Source: Tannerella sp.
GTDB lineage: Bacteria; Bacteroidota; Bacteroidia; Bacteroidales; Tannerellaceae
Direction of reading: 5' to 3'
DNA length: 35,380 nucleotides
NCBI GenBank assembly: GCA_031276675.1
Contig: JAISMO010000158.1
Span: 1 to 35,380 of the forward strand
The notes below the pieces were generated by a model. That model did not search any database, was not told where the DNA came from, and saw nothing but the letters and a program-made list of their open reading frames with translations. Made by a program: the position numbers and the translations under genes. This document shows positions 1 to 9,602 of the stretch, piece after piece (within the stretch, counting starts at the first letter, position 1; each line of letters opens with the position of its first letter).

Positions 1-2
1 AA

Positions 3-125
3 ACAGGGAACAAAATAAAAGGAGCGAGGTACTGTTATAAGTCCCTGAGAGATTTATCGGCAGCCGGTGAGTTTGCCGAACCTGTATGTATGAAGATAAC
101 GAATAGTACATCAAAAAAGAAATAG
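3..125 (+). CDS. possible 3' end of a gene truncated by the window edge
   Basis: An open frame enters from the left edge and ends at TAG 123-125, giving about 40 residues that include YKSLRDLSAAGEFAEPV and a lysine-rich tail. I do not recognise the family. An open run of 40 codons has a fair chance of arising randomly, so this is only a candidate for the gene upstream of glyA. An 8-bp inverted repeat (40-47 with 135-142) overlaps its end. Confidence 0.3.
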   Translation, partial: TGNKIKGARYCYKSLRDLSAAGEFAEPVCMKITNSTSKKK

Positions 126-168
126 CCCCTTTTACAGGGACTCTTACAAACATGAAAAAAAAAATCAA

Positions 169-176
169 TATCTTTA
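169..176 (+). promoter_or_regulatory. possible -7 promoter element for glyA
   Basis: TATCTTTA resembles the Bacteroidetes -7 consensus TAnnTTTG with the last base changed. It lies 37 bp before the preferred glyA ATG at 214. No clear -33 TTTG is visible, so support is modest. Confidence 0.35.
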
Positions 177-213
177 CGCCCTCAAACCGAAAAAATTTTA
201 ATTGCAAATAAAG

Positions 214-1494
214 ATGAAGAAAGACATTGCTGTTTTTGAGCTTATTGAAAGAGAGCGTCAACGCCAACTAAAAGGGATAGAATTGATTGCATCGGAGAAT
301 TTCGTGAGTGGACAGGTGTTGGAAGCGATGGGCAGCGTGCTGACCAACAAGTATGCGGAAGGTTATCCCGGAAAACGTTACTACGGCGGGTGTGAAGTGG
401 TAGATTGCAGCGAAAGTCTTGCCATTAAACGACTGAAAAAGCTTTTTAATGCCGAATGGGTAAATGTGCAGCCCCATTCCGGGGCGCAGGCCAACGCAGC
501 CGTCTTTCTGGCCGTGCTGAATCCTGGCGACACGTTTCTGGGACTGAACCTTTCTCACGGCGGACATTTGTCGCACGGTTCGCCCGTCAACAGTTCCGGG
601 ATTCTTTACCGTGCCACCGAATATAATGTCAAGGAAGATACCGGCCGCGTGGATTATGACCAGATGGAAGAGGTTGCATTGCGCGAACGTCCGAAACTGA
701 TTATCGGTGGAGGGTCGGCCTATTCGCGCGAATGGGACTACAGGCGTATGCGTGCCGTTGCAGACAAGGTTGACGCCTTGCTGGTGATCGACATGGCACA
801 TCCGGCCGGACTGATTGCTGCCGGCTTGCTGGATAATCCGCTGAAATACGCGCATATCGTTACTTCAACGACGCACAAGACGTTGCGCGGACCTCGGGGA
901 GGCGTTATTTTACTGGGCCGTGATTTTGAGAATCCATGGGGTAAAAAGACGCCGAAGGGTGAAATCAAAATGATGTCGCAACTGCTGGATTCGGCCGTCT
1001 TTCCTGGAATCCAGGGCGGACCGCTGGAACATGTAATTGCGGCCAAGGCTGTGGCATTCGGAGAAGCGCTCGAACCGGAATACAGTACCTACCAGACGCA
1101 GGTGAAAAAGAATGCGGCTGTGATGGCGCAGGCTTTTGCGGATGCAGGCTATAAGGTAATTTCCGGTGGAACGGATAACCACAGCATGTTGATTGACTTG
1201 CGTCCCAAATTCCCGGATTTGACGGGGAAGGTTGCCGAGAAGGCGCTCGTAGCTGCCGATATTACGGTAAACAAGAACATGGTACCCTTTGACAGCCGTT
1301 CTCCGTTCCAGACCTCCGGCATCCGTGTCGGAACGCCGGCCATCTCGACACGCGGCGTCAAAGAGTCGCTGATGGGCGAGATTGTGGAATTGATTGATAC
1401 GGTCCTGTCCAATCCCGAATCGGACGCAACGCTCGTTTCCGTCCGCGAAAAAGTGAACGCAATCATGAAGGATTATCCGCTGTTTGCATGGTAA
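214..1494 (+). CDS. glyA: serine hydroxymethyltransferase
   Basis: This cytoplasmic PLP enzyme interconverts serine and glycine while charging tetrahydrofolate with a one-carbon unit. The protein is 426 residues from the ATG at 214, the usual family length. An in-frame TTG at 202 would add four residues, but [14 protein letters not shown] lines up better with relatives. Family signatures are clear: [10 protein letters not shown] near residue 24, [17 protein letters not shown] near 45, PHSGAQAN near 87, the PLP-lysine motif [14 protein letters not shown] (lysine about 222), and SGIRVGTPA near the C-terminus. The gene stands alone, converging on a minus-strand gene that ends at 1682. I see nothing odd in it. 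Confidence 0.97.
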   Translation: MKKDIAVFELIERERQRQLKGIELIASENFVSGQVLEAMGSVLTNKYAEGYPGKRYYGGCEVVDCSESLAIKRLKKLFNAEWVNVQPHSGAQANAAVFLAVLNPGDTFLGLNLSHGGHLSHGSPVNSSGILYRATEYNVKEDTGRVDYDQMEEVALRERPKLIIGGGSAYSREWDYRRMRAVADKVDALLVIDMAHPAGLIAAGLLDNPLKYAHIVTSTTHKTLRGPRGGVILLGRDFENPWGKKTPKGEIKMMSQLLDSAVFPGIQGGPLEHVIAAKAVAFGEALEPEYSTYQTQVKKNAAVMAQAFADAGYKVISGGTDNHSMLIDLRPKFPDLTGKVAEKALVAADITVNKNMVPFDSRSPFQTSGIRVGTPAISTRGVKESLMGEIVELIDTVLSNPESDATLVSVREKVNAIMKDYPLFAW

Positions 1495-1681
1495 AATTCA
1501 ATGATTCCATGATTCTATCTTGAAAACGGGTCTTCCATTTGCGAGAATGAGGCAGACGATGGTATTATGAATGGAGCCATTTCAACTTGATGCACAGTGG
1601 GAGTGCAGTCGTTCGAACAGATACTTTTTTTGAGGAAATCCTTTTTGGACTCTTGCAACTCTTTCCGACGTTGCTGGAAAG

Positions 1682-2380
1682 TTATTTTTCTTCCGGTTTG
1701 CGGACGCTGCGCACTTTTTTTACCAGATTGCGGAAGGTATATTCCTGCACCTTCACGGCATCTTTGCCCATATACAGGACTTTGCCCGTTTCGCAAATTT
1801 CCAGGATTTGGCTGTGCAGGTCGTTCAGAATATGGAGGTTTTCCTGTATGAGCCTCTTCCGGTTACTGACTATGTCATACTGTTTCTGATTTTCTTCCAA
1901 AAGGACTGCGTATACCGCATTTATTTCTCCGATCATGGCGTCGGTCAAACCCTGTTTCTTCAGCGCATTGTTGTATTTCCGCACATGACCGAGCACCAAA
2001 CGGAGGCTTTGCAAAGTTCCGGCGAGATCTCTCCGGCGAATTCTGTTCCTCAGGACGATGATGCCTGTATCAGCTGCCGTCAGGAAGATTTCCGATCTCA
2101 CCGTCTTGAAATAGATGGACAGGCGGTTGACACACTCACCCAGACGGCCCATCTGCACATAAAGCCCGGCGTTGATGGTCTTTAAGGCTGCCGCTTCTTC
2201 CCTGGGATTGACAAGCAGGGTGCAATTGTTCACCCTCTCCTTGAAGCCGCTAAGGTAATCCGCATTAAACCTGGAGGAAAAGGCGCTAAAATCAGCCATA
2301 TCCCTGGTCAGTCCGGAAGTAAGATAACTGCCCATAGCGGGCAGTTCTTCGTCTTTACAATTGTAATTTCGTGTTCCCAT
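1682..2380 (-). CDS. conserved protein of unknown function, helical
   Basis: A 232-residue protein without signal peptide or membrane segment, so probably cytoplasmic. The open frame extends upstream to 2566, but the first 62 codons are not protein-like and the ATG at 2380 starts a plausible product (MGTRNYNCKDEELPAMGSYL). The sequence is rich in charged, heptad-like stretches such as LLEENQKQYDIVSNRKRL and LVKKVRSVRKPEEK, suggesting a helical bundle. From memory, proteins of this type (a conserved early D-M-A-D-F segment and an LYxxxDxVxxQEYTF-like end) occur in many Bacteroidales, often in several copies, with no known function. It is monocistronic, convergent with glyA and divergent from the GH92 gene. 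Confidence 0.8.
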   Translation of the reverse strand: MGTRNYNCKDEELPAMGSYLTSGLTRDMADFSAFSSRFNADYLSGFKERVNNCTLLVNPREEAAALKTINAGLYVQMGRLGECVNRLSIYFKTVRSEIFLTAADTGIIVLRNRIRRRDLAGTLQSLRLVLGHVRKYNNALKKQGLTDAMIGEINAVYAVLLEENQKQYDIVSNRKRLIQENLHILNDLHSQILEICETGKVLYMGKDAVKVQEYTFRNLVKKVRSVRKPEEK

Positions 2381-2515
2381 ACATCGTTTTCTCTTGAAAT
2401 TAAACGGCGGTAAAGATAACATACTGTTTCCAGTTTTCCAATTTTTTTTCTCAAAAAATATCACGCCGCTGTTCGCAAAGCCTTGTCGCCGTGCGGAACA
2501 ATCCGGATTTAATTG

Positions 2516-2523
2516 TATCTTTG
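2516..2523 (+). promoter_or_regulatory. -7 promoter element for the GH92 gene
   Basis: TATCTTTG is an exact match to the Bacteroidetes -7 consensus TAnnTTTG. It lies 79 bp upstream of the preferred ATG at 2603, predicting a leader of roughly 70 nt. No convincing -33 TTTG is visible. Confidence 0.5.
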
Positions 2524-2602
2524 CATCGAAATTTTTAATAAATACATACTCGTGAAAGTAATACATTATTTTTTAGCTACTCTTCGGTTTTGTCCCTGGA
2601 AG

Positions 2603-4945
2603 ATGAAGAGCAGCGTCCTTATTTCAGTCGCCTTGCTGGGTGTTGTCCGGTTATACGGACAGGAGAAACGGGTGTCGCTGGTCGATCCGATGATCGGTAC
2701 CACCCGGATGGGGCATACGTTTCCCGGCGCCTGCGTGCCTCATGGCGCCGTCCAGTTGAGTCCCGATACGGACACGATTCCACACAATCTTAACGGTGTA
2801 TATCAAAAGGACGTTTATCGCTATTGCGCCGGTTATCAATATGACGATTCGACGATTGTCGGATTCAGCCATACGCATTTCAGCGGTACCGGCCATTCCG
2901 ATCTGGGAGACATTCTGCTGATGCCGGTCACCGGCACGCCGAAACTGAATCCCGGCACGGCCGCACAACCGGAAACGGGCTACCGTTCACGGTTCTCGCA
3001 TGACACGGAACAGGCGCAACCGGGCTATTATGAAGTCATGCTGGACGACTACAGGGTGCGGGTGCAACTGACGGCCACCGAACGGACGGGTATCCACCGC
3101 TATACGTTTCCTGCCGGCGAAAAGAAACAACTGATCCTGGATTTAATTCACGGTATCTACAACTACGACGGCAAGACGCTGTGGGCAAACGTGCGTGTCG
3201 AAAACGACACGCTGTTGACCGGCTACCGCATCACCAACGGCTGGGCGCGCGTGAACCATACCTTTTTCGCAATCTCCTTCTCGCTGCCTGTTGCGCATTA
3301 CAGGTACGAAGACCGGGAGACGCCGAAGTATCCCGGCTTCTGGCGAAAGTTTCCCGGAACGGACTTCCCCGAAATCGGCGGGCGGAAGATCGTTGCCTGT
3401 TTTGAGTTTGAGCCTTCAGCCACGCCCGAACTGGAGGTACGGGTAGCGCTTTCGGCCGTCAGCACGGCCGGCGCACTGCGCAACCTGGAGGCCGAAACGG
3501 CTGGCAAATCCTTCGAACAACTCCGCGCCGGAGCGTCGGACAAATGGGAAAAGGAACTGGCATGTATGGAGGTGGAAGGAACGGACGAACAGAAGACCAT
3601 GCTGTATACTTCTCTCTACCACGCGCTCATCCATCCTTCCCTCTACATGGACGTGGACGGGAACTACCGGGGGATTGACCACAACATTCACCGGGCCGGG
3701 GATTTCACCAACTACACGGTCTTCTCCGTCTGGGATACCTACCGGGCGCTGCATCCGCTTTTCAATCTGCTTAACCGCCGGCGGAGTCGCGACATGGTTG
3801 AATCCATGCTGGCGCACAGTGCGCAGAGCGTGCACGGGATGCTGCCGGTCTGGTCGCACATGGGGAATGAAAACTGGTGCATGATCGGCTATCATTCCGT
3901 CTCTGTCCTGGCCGACGCCATTGCCAAAGGCATTCCGGTTGACCGGGAAAGGGCGCTGAAGGCCATGCACCATACGGCGAACGTGCCCTACTACGGCGGG
4001 CTGAGCGACTATGTCCGGAAAGGTTACGTGCCGACGGACGTGAAGGACGACGGCGCTTCCATGACACTGGAATATGCCTATGACGACTGGACGATCTGCC
4101 ATACGGCGCAGCTGGCCGGACGTCCCGATCTGGCCGAAATCTACCGGCAGCGCGCCCTGAACTACCGCAATGTCTTCCATCCGTCGATGCAGTTTGTCGG
4201 CGCCAGATTGAGTGACGGCGGCTGGAAAAAGGATTTCAGCCTGCTGAGCACGCACGGTCAGGGATTCATTGAGGGCAATTCGTGGAATTATTCCTTCAGC
4301 GTGCCTCACGATGTGAACGGCCTGATCCGGCAGATGGGCGGGGAGGCGCAGTTTGTCCGGCGGCTGGATTCGCTTTTCACGATGCACCTGCCCGACGAGT
4401 TTTTTGCCGAGACCGAAGACGTCTCCAAAGAAGGAATCATGGGCAACTACGTCCACGGCAACGAGCCGAGCCATCATATCGCCTACCTGTATGCCTGGAC
4501 GTCGCAGCCCTGGAAGACACAGTACCGGGTGCGCGAGATCATGAACCGCATGTATCGCAAAGGCATCGCGGGCCTGTGCGGAAACGACGACTGCGGACAA
4601 ATGTCGGCATGGTATATTTTCTCGGCGATGGGATTCTATCCCGTCTGTCCCGGATCCGACCAGTTTGTGCTCGGTGCGCCCTGTTTCCCTTACCTCAAGG
4701 TGAATCTGGAAAACGGAAAGTCGATTGTCATCAGGGCCGACAGGGTAAGCGACCGGATGCGCTACGTGAAATCCGTCAAACTCAACGGACGGCCCTACCG
4801 GAAAGCTTTCATCACCTATGACGATCTCAGGGACGGAGCGGAACTGACGTTTGAAATGAGTGCGGCGCCGAATAAAAAACGGCTTTTCGGTGAAGACGAA
4901 AAACCGTATTCTCTTTCAGGCCATGACGATCGTTTTGACAGATAA
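2603..4945 (+). CDS. secreted GH92 family alpha-mannosidase
   Basis: A 780-residue exported glycoside hydrolase. GH92 enzymes are calcium-dependent, inverting exo-alpha-mannosidases that trim host or fungal mannose glycans. The open frame reaches back to a TTG at 2513, but the ATG at 2603 begins a signal peptide (MKSSVLISVALLGVVRLYGQ). GH92 signatures run through the protein: VDPMIGTTRMGHTFPGACVP at the start, FSVWDTYRALHPLFNLL in the middle, EGNSWNYSFSVPHDV with the likely acid glutamate near residue 557, GNEPSHHIAYLYAW, and GNDDCGQMSAWYIFSAMGF with aspartates near 662-663 that match the proposed base. No SusC/SusD pair or regulator is nearby, so it is an orphan rather than part of a polysaccharide utilisation locus. 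Exact linkage specificity cannot be read from sequence. Confidence 0.95.
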   Translation: MKSSVLISVALLGVVRLYGQEKRVSLVDPMIGTTRMGHTFPGACVPHGAVQLSPDTDTIPHNLNGVYQKDVYRYCAGYQYDDSTIVGFSHTHFSGTGHSDLGDILLMPVTGTPKLNPGTAAQPETGYRSRFSHDTEQAQPGYYEVMLDDYRVRVQLTATERTGIHRYTFPAGEKKQLILDLIHGIYNYDGKTLWANVRVENDTLLTGYRITNGWARVNHTFFAISFSLPVAHYRYEDRETPKYPGFWRKFPGTDFPEIGGRKIVACFEFEPSATPELEVRVALSAVSTAGALRNLEAETAGKSFEQLRAGASDKWEKELACMEVEGTDEQKTMLYTSLYHALIHPSLYMDVDGNYRGIDHNIHRAGDFTNYTVFSVWDTYRALHPLFNLLNRRRSRDMVESMLAHSAQSVHGMLPVWSHMGNENWCMIGYHSVSVLADAIAKGIPVDRERALKAMHHTANVPYYGGLSDYVRKGYVPTDVKDDGASMTLEYAYDDWTICHTAQLAGRPDLAEIYRQRALNYRNVFHPSMQFVGARLSDGGWKKDFSLLSTHGQGFIEGNSWNYSFSVPHDVNGLIRQMGGEAQFVRRLDSLFTMHLPDEFFAETEDVSKEGIMGNYVHGNEPSHHIAYLYAWTSQPWKTQYRVREIMNRMYRKGIAGLCGNDDCGQMSAWYIFSAMGFYPVCPGSDQFVLGAPCFPYLKVNLENGKSIVIRADRVSDRMRYVKSVKLNGRPYRKAFITYDDLRDGAELTFEMSAAPNKKRLFGEDEKPYSLSGHDDRFDR

Positions 4946-5048
4946 CGGTTCGGATGCCTCTGCCGAAAACTTCAAAAATGTTTTACCCATATTATGCATC
5001 ATCCATCGGGCAACCTCGATGCAGGCAATCAGGCCGTCCTGTTTGATC

Positions 5049-5236
5049 ATCCCAAAATGTCCATTAGGAGCATTCATTCATTCCTTTTGGATATTTGGGG
5101 ATTATACGCTGCCCGCCGCCACGGTTCCGTGATCACCGGAGACCGTCCTGTCCGGATTCAGGTTCTGTTTCCGTCTGAAATATTCGCAAGCCGTCCGGAT
5201 TACTGTCTGTTCAGTCTGAAATGGACATTTTGGGAT
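5049..5236. repeat. 17-bp perfect inverted repeat flanking a 154-bp interior
   Basis: ATCCCAAAATGTCCATT at 5049-5065 is the exact reverse complement of 5220-5236. Flanking bases do not extend the match, so the arms end sharply. The 188-bp unit has no transposase and no obvious target duplication. It could be a small non-autonomous mobile element or a long-range RNA stem between convergent genes. The right arm abuts the first unit of the tandem array. Confidence 0.75.
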
Positions 5237-5340
5237 AATGCATAGCGGCATCCCGATCCAATGCATGGCGGCACCCCGATCTAATGCAGATCGGCACCCC
5301 GATCCGGCGCAGATCAGCATCCCGATCCGGTGCACAGCGG
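5237..5340. repeat. 23-bp tandem array, four units plus a degenerate fifth
   Basis: Units start at 5237, 5260, 5283 and 5306, each 23 bp. The best-kept part is GGCAnCCCGATCC at the end of each unit, and the first three begin with AATGCA. A diverged fifth unit runs from 5329. The array lies about 50 bp beyond the 3' end of bamA. Period and word content resemble the array at 18287. Confidence 0.85.
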
Positions 5341-5389
5341 CGTGTCTGCCATAGCGAGGAATAAGTCCGGATCATTATTGTAACGTGAG

Positions 5390-8122
5390 TCAGAACTCCT
5401 GACCGAGATAGAAGTGGAACTGGCCTCCGCCCTTTTCCGAACGTCCCAGCGGCGTGTCGAATCCGTAGGCCCAGTCGATTCCCATCATGCCGATCATCGG
5501 AAGGAAGATGCGTGCACCGACGCCCGCCGAACGTTTCAGGTTGAAGGGGTTAAATTCGCGGATGGTTGCCCAGGCATTGCCGCCTTCGACAAATACCAGC
5601 CCGTAGATCGTAGACGAGGGTTCCAGGATGAAGGGATAGCGCAATTCCAGCGACAGGCGGGAGTAGGCATGGGCATAGGGCACCGAGTTGTTCTGTCCGG
5701 CCAGCGAACCGTTTTCATAGCCGCGCAGGGGAACGGTTTCCGTCGCAAAATCATAGTAACTGTAACCGCTCATCCCGTCTCCACCTACGTAATAGGATTC
5801 AAACGGGGAGATTTTGTGTTTGTTGTAGTAGCCCAAAAAACCGTACTCCACACGCGACATCATGACCGGTGTCCGTTTCGGACCGTTGTTTTGCGGCAGC
5901 GGCGCCAGCGGGAAAAACAGTTTCGCCTGGAATTTCCACTTGTGGTATTCGATCCATCTGTGCTTCTCGCTGTTGTCGGTGCTCATGGATGCGTAATCCA
6001 CGCCATCCCACAGCGAATAGGGCGGGGTCACCGACAGGGAGGCCAGGAACTGGGAACCGTAACGCGTATAGAGCGGGTTGTCGATGGAATTGCGCTGCAG
6101 CGAAAGGTCGAAGCTGATTTTATTGCAGGCGCCGTCGCTGATTATAAAATACTCGTACTCTTTCATCATGTATCGCTGATAATGCAGGTTGGCCATGAGG
6201 ACGAAATAGTCGTCCGGCCAGCTCAGGCGTTTGCCGTAACCGATCGAAGTGCCGACCACCCGCATGTACTTGTCGGGGTCGTATGCGTTTTCCTGCAGGG
6301 CGCTGCCGTAGTCGCTGCCGTAACCGCTGCCGTAGCCGTAACCGTACATCATGCTCGCGTAATTACTGTATTGCCGTTGATAGTAACTGCTGTTGATACC
6401 TGTTATATTGGAGTAGAAGATGCTGGCAGAGAAATTGTTGGGTCGTTTGCCGCCAAACCAGGGATCCATGAAGGAAACGGTGTATGACTGATAATATTTT
6501 CCGCTCGTCTGGCCGCTGATGGTCAGCGTCTGACCTTCGCCCTGCGGCAAAATCCGCCGCGGGCCGTCGGGATTGAAGAGATTCTTCATGGAAAAGTTGG
6601 TGAATTTGAGACTCAGTTTCCCGAGGATACCGGTTCGTCCCCAGCCGGCGGATACTTCCACCTGATCGCTGGCCTTGGAAACCAGGTTGTAACGAATATC
6701 AACCGTTCCGTTTTCGGGATTGGGGATGGGTTCGGGATTCATGTTTTCCGGGTCAAAATGTCCCGTCTGTGCCAGTTCGCGGGCGGAACGTATGATGTCT
6801 TCCTTGCTGAACAGCTGCCCCGGCTTGGTACGCAATTCGCGGCGGACGATGTCTTCATATACCCGGTCATTTCCGCTGATCACCACTTTGCTGATGGTTG
6901 CCTGCGGTCCTTCCTGAATCCGTATCTCCAGCGAAATCGAATCGTTCTGCACATCGACTTCCACCGGGTCGGTCTCAAAGAACAAATAGCCGTTATTCAT
7001 GTAGACGTTCGCCACGGCGTCGTCGTCGCTGACCAGTCGCTCCATCAGTTTTTTCTGGTTATACACGTCGCCGCTTTTCATGTTCAGCAACGTCTCCAGC
7101 ATTTCGGACGGATACTTGGTGTTCCCTACGAATAATATATCCTTGATATAGTATTTCTGTCCTTCATCGATACGGAGGAAGATATCCACGTATTTTTCAT
7201 TGACGGTTGCAATGCTGTCCGAAATTAACACCGCGTCGCGATAACCGTATTCATTGTATTTGGCAATCAGGTTCTTCTTGTCATTGTTGTATTCTTCGGT
7301 AGTAAACTTTTTCGTGCTGAACAACTCCAGCACGCTGGTCTTCAGTCGTTTTTGCAGGTTGAATTTCTCATTGGTTTTCTTCATGGTTTTTTTCAGCACG
7401 AAATCCGACAATGCCGCATTCCCTTCGATATGAATTTCCTGAATTTTCGTCTTCAGGTTTTTGTTGATATTGATGTCGACAATCACTTCACCTTCCCTGG
7501 CCAGATTGTCATGCTGGATGATATCCACATCCACGTTTTTAAAGCCTTTGGCATCAAAGTGCTTTTTTATCAGGGCGATTGCCCGGTCGGACACGTTGGG
7601 GGTGATGGTATGGCCAACCCTCAATCCCAGTTTCGATTCCAAATCTTCCCGCTCGCTTTTTTTCACGCCGTGATAACGGATTTCAGAAATGCGGGGACGT
7701 TGCTTCAAGCGGATTTCCAGCCAGACTTGATTGTCTTTGATGCGGGTCGCTGCAATTTTCACATCGGAGAAAAGTCCCTGTTTCCAGAAACGTTTCACCG
7801 CTTCGGTGATTTCGTCGCCCGGAATTGAAATCTCATCGCCTACCGAAAGACCGGAGAAACCGATCAGTACAAAATCGTCGTAATTCTTGACTCCCGAAAC
7901 CGCAATATGGGCAATGGTATATCGTTTGGGAGTGAGCGAATAAGAAATGACCGGCACTTCTTCCGGAGGGATATCCGACGCAACCGGTGTCATGTCTTTT
8001 ACCGGAATGGTGTCCTGCTGTACCGGAACGGTATCCTGCCGCACCGGATTCATTTCCTGCGCATACCCTCCGAAAACCGTCAACGCTGTCAAGGCGATAA
8101 ATAAGCCTGTTCTTTTACACAT
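5390..8122 (-). CDS. bamA: outer membrane protein assembly factor BamA
   Basis: This is the central Omp85-family component that folds and inserts beta-barrel proteins into the outer membrane. The 910-residue protein starts at ATG 8122; a TTG six bases earlier is less likely. It has a signal peptide (MCKRTGLFIALTALTVFGGYA), a low-complexity linker rich in V, P, D and T, then POTRA repeats up to about residue 490. The C-terminal half is the barrel, with many aromatic strand segments, an insertion of Y/G/S residues (YGYGYGSGYGSDYGS) and a final phenylalanine in FHFYLGQEF as expected for a barrel signal. It is the last gene of porG-uppS-bamA, 16 bp after uppS. The skp/ompH chaperone genes that follow bamA in relatives are absent. 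Confidence 0.96.
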   Translation of the reverse strand: MCKRTGLFIALTALTVFGGYAQEMNPVRQDTVPVQQDTIPVKDMTPVASDIPPEEVPVISYSLTPKRYTIAHIAVSGVKNYDDFVLIGFSGLSVGDEISIPGDEITEAVKRFWKQGLFSDVKIAATRIKDNQVWLEIRLKQRPRISEIRYHGVKKSEREDLESKLGLRVGHTITPNVSDRAIALIKKHFDAKGFKNVDVDIIQHDNLAREGEVIVDININKNLKTKIQEIHIEGNAALSDFVLKKTMKKTNEKFNLQKRLKTSVLELFSTKKFTTEEYNNDKKNLIAKYNEYGYRDAVLISDSIATVNEKYVDIFLRIDEGQKYYIKDILFVGNTKYPSEMLETLLNMKSGDVYNQKKLMERLVSDDDAVANVYMNNGYLFFETDPVEVDVQNDSISLEIRIQEGPQATISKVVISGNDRVYEDIVRRELRTKPGQLFSKEDIIRSARELAQTGHFDPENMNPEPIPNPENGTVDIRYNLVSKASDQVEVSAGWGRTGILGKLSLKFTNFSMKNLFNPDGPRRILPQGEGQTLTISGQTSGKYYQSYTVSFMDPWFGGKRPNNFSASIFYSNITGINSSYYQRQYSNYASMMYGYGYGSGYGSDYGSALQENAYDPDKYMRVVGTSIGYGKRLSWPDDYFVLMANLHYQRYMMKEYEYFIISDGACNKISFDLSLQRNSIDNPLYTRYGSQFLASLSVTPPYSLWDGVDYASMSTDNSEKHRWIEYHKWKFQAKLFFPLAPLPQNNGPKRTPVMMSRVEYGFLGYYNKHKISPFESYYVGGDGMSGYSYYDFATETVPLRGYENGSLAGQNNSVPYAHAYSRLSLELRYPFILEPSSTIYGLVFVEGGNAWATIREFNPFNLKRSAGVGARIFLPMIGMMGIDWAYGFDTPLGRSEKGGGQFHFYLGQEF

Positions 8123-8138
8123 ACACAAATTTTGTTTA

Positions 8139-8885
8139 TCAATTCAATTGCTCGCTTGTCTTACCGAACCGGCGTTCCCGCTGCTGGTAGTACAAGATTG
8201 CTTCATACAACTCATTTTCTCTGAAATCAGGCCAGTACACGTCCGTGAAGTAAAGTTCGGCATAAGACAGCTGCCATAAAAGGAAATTGCTGATACGCTT
8301 CTCTCCACCCGTACGAATCAATAAGTCAGGGTCGGGAATCTCCCTTGTCGTCAGATAGCCGGCAAACCGTTCTTCCGAGATTTCCTCCGGAGTGATTTTT
8401 CTGTTTGCTGCGTCGGCAGCCAGCAAACGCGCCGCATTCGTCAGTTCCCATCGCGAAGAATAGCTCAAGGCCAGCACCAGCGTCGTTCCCGTGTTCACCG
8501 AAGTCTGACGGATGCTGTCCAGCAAGGTCTGCTGGACATCCACCCGCAGGCGTGCCAAATCACCGATTGCCAGTAGCCGGATATTGTTTTTCATCAAATC
8601 CGGTGTTTCCCGGTGAATAGCCGACACCAGCAATGCCATCAGGGCTTGTACTTCCGACGCCGGACGGTGCCAGTTTTCCATCGAAAACGTATAGACCGTC
8701 AGATATTTCAAGGAAATAGCTGTTGCCGCTTCCAGCACTTTACGCACGGAAACGACGCCCTCCTGATGCCCCGTACTGCGATCTTCTCCGCGTGCTTTGG
8801 CCCAGCGTCCGTTGCCATCCATAATGATTGCAACATGTTGCGGCAATCGCGTTTTATCTATATTATCTATCAATGACATTGCCAT
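8139..8885 (-). CDS. uppS: isoprenyl (undecaprenyl) diphosphate synthase
   Basis: A cytoplasmic cis-prenyltransferase that extends farnesyl diphosphate with isopentenyl diphosphate to make the C55 lipid carrier for peptidoglycan and surface glycans. Length is 248 residues, typical for the family. The catalytic motif [10 protein letters not shown] (aspartate 23) is present, as are the central [13 protein letters not shown] segment and the C-terminal pyrophosphate-binding block [19 protein letters not shown]. Two starts are possible: ATG 8885 and ATG 8879 (MSLIDNIDK); the second resembles relatives and the difference is two residues. It begins 3 bp after the porG-like stop and ends 16 bp before bamA, so the three are very likely co-transcribed. 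Confidence 0.97.
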   Translation of the reverse strand: MAMSLIDNIDKTRLPQHVAIIMDGNGRWAKARGEDRSTGHQEGVVSVRKVLEAATAISLKYLTVYTFSMENWHRPASEVQALMALLVSAIHRETPDLMKNNIRLLAIGDLARLRVDVQQTLLDSIRQTSVNTGTTLVLALSYSSRWELTNAARLLAADAANRKITPEEISEERFAGYLTTREIPDPDLLIRTGGEKRISNFLLWQLSYAELYFTDVYWPDFRENELYEAILYYQQRERRFGKTSEQLN

Positions 8886-8888
8886 TTA

Positions 8889-9602
8889 TTAAAATAATAA
8901 TCCCTCTTTGCTGTTACATAGACAGTTCCGTAGCCCGAAGTCCCATGTCACCGAAAATGTCAGCATTAAATACCAATCCTTGTTTTTCACCACACTGCTG
9001 CTGATGCCATAAGGATTGTTCAGTATGCGGTTACTCTCGTCCGTCACATCCAGCCCGTCTCCAAACAACTTGCGAACAGACAGTTCACAACCGAGATTAA
9101 GCCGGTTTTTCAACTTGTATTTCGCGCCTACACCCACCGGAAGATTCAGTCCTGCAAAGGTCGAACCATTTCCGGGCGCCACCGTAGCGCCTAATCCGAC
9201 CAGCAGATAGGGCGAGAAACGCTTCGTGTTCAAATAGGCGTATTTGTCGCTGTAAGGAAAAAAGTTAAACTCAAACTGTCCTCCCATTTCAAACACGTTA
9301 CGGGTGAATGAGGCTTGCGCCCGTTCCGGGAATACGTTCTCCAAGCCCTCCGTACTGCCTGAGATTCTCGCCCAGGCCAAATTGGCCTTGAGTGCAATCC
9401 TGAAATTGGCATTGTAGCGGAACAGTATGCCTCCGGCAGGATTCAATCCCTTGAGAGGAGCCGTTTTGTTGACATCGCCCATATACGATGCCCCTCCCCC
9501 CATGCCGCCTGCCTCGTACAGATATTCCTGTGCGTAAATCAAAACAAAAGAAAGACATCCCGCGAGAAACATGCAGCATCGTCGAAAAAAAGTTGAAGAC
9601 AT
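8889..9602 (-). CDS. porG: PorG-like outer membrane protein (DUF6089 type)
   Basis: A 237-residue protein with an N-terminal signal sequence (core MFLAGCLSFVLIYAQ), followed by alternating glycine-rich and aromatic segments typical of a small outer membrane beta-barrel: EAGGMGGGASYMGDVNK, FEMGGQFEFNFFPYS, PYLLVGLGATVAPG. It matches my memory of the DUF6089 family. The Porphyromonas gingivalis member, PorG, sits just before uppS and bamA and is part of the T9SS assembly. The same order here supports the assignment. It is the first gene of the block. The symbol rests on family resemblance and synteny, and not every DUF6089 protein is a proven T9SS component. Confidence 0.75.
   Translation of the reverse strand: MSSTFFRRCCMFLAGCLSFVLIYAQEYLYEAGGMGGGASYMGDVNKTAPLKGLNPAGGILFRYNANFRIALKANLAWARISGSTEGLENVFPERAQASFTRNVFEMGGQFEFNFFPYSDKYAYLNTKRFSPYLLVGLGATVAPGNGSTFAGLNLPVGVGAKYKLKNRLNLGCELSVRKLFGDGLDVTDESNRILNNPYGISSSVVKNKDWYLMLTFSVTWDFGLRNCLCNSKEGLLF

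Larger units (their letters stand above)
4946..5389. other. intergenic stretch between convergent GH92 and bamA genes
   Basis: No gene is credible here. Short open frames exist on both strands but have no recognisable content and cross the repeats. The stretch holds a 17-bp perfect inverted repeat 154 bp apart, directly followed by a 23-bp tandem array. No classic GC stem plus T-run terminator is visible for either convergent gene. Confidence 0.7.

Noticed and set aside
40-125. TPP riboswitch-like words (CTGAGA, GAACCTG, GATAAC) upstream of glyA
   Set aside because: The spacing between words is too long, the pairing arms P2 and P4 cannot be formed, and the conserved end of the motif is absent. 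An open reading frame also covers the region.
3416-4600. 394-residue minus-strand open frame
   Set aside because: It is antisense to the GH92 gene and has no domain features of its own.
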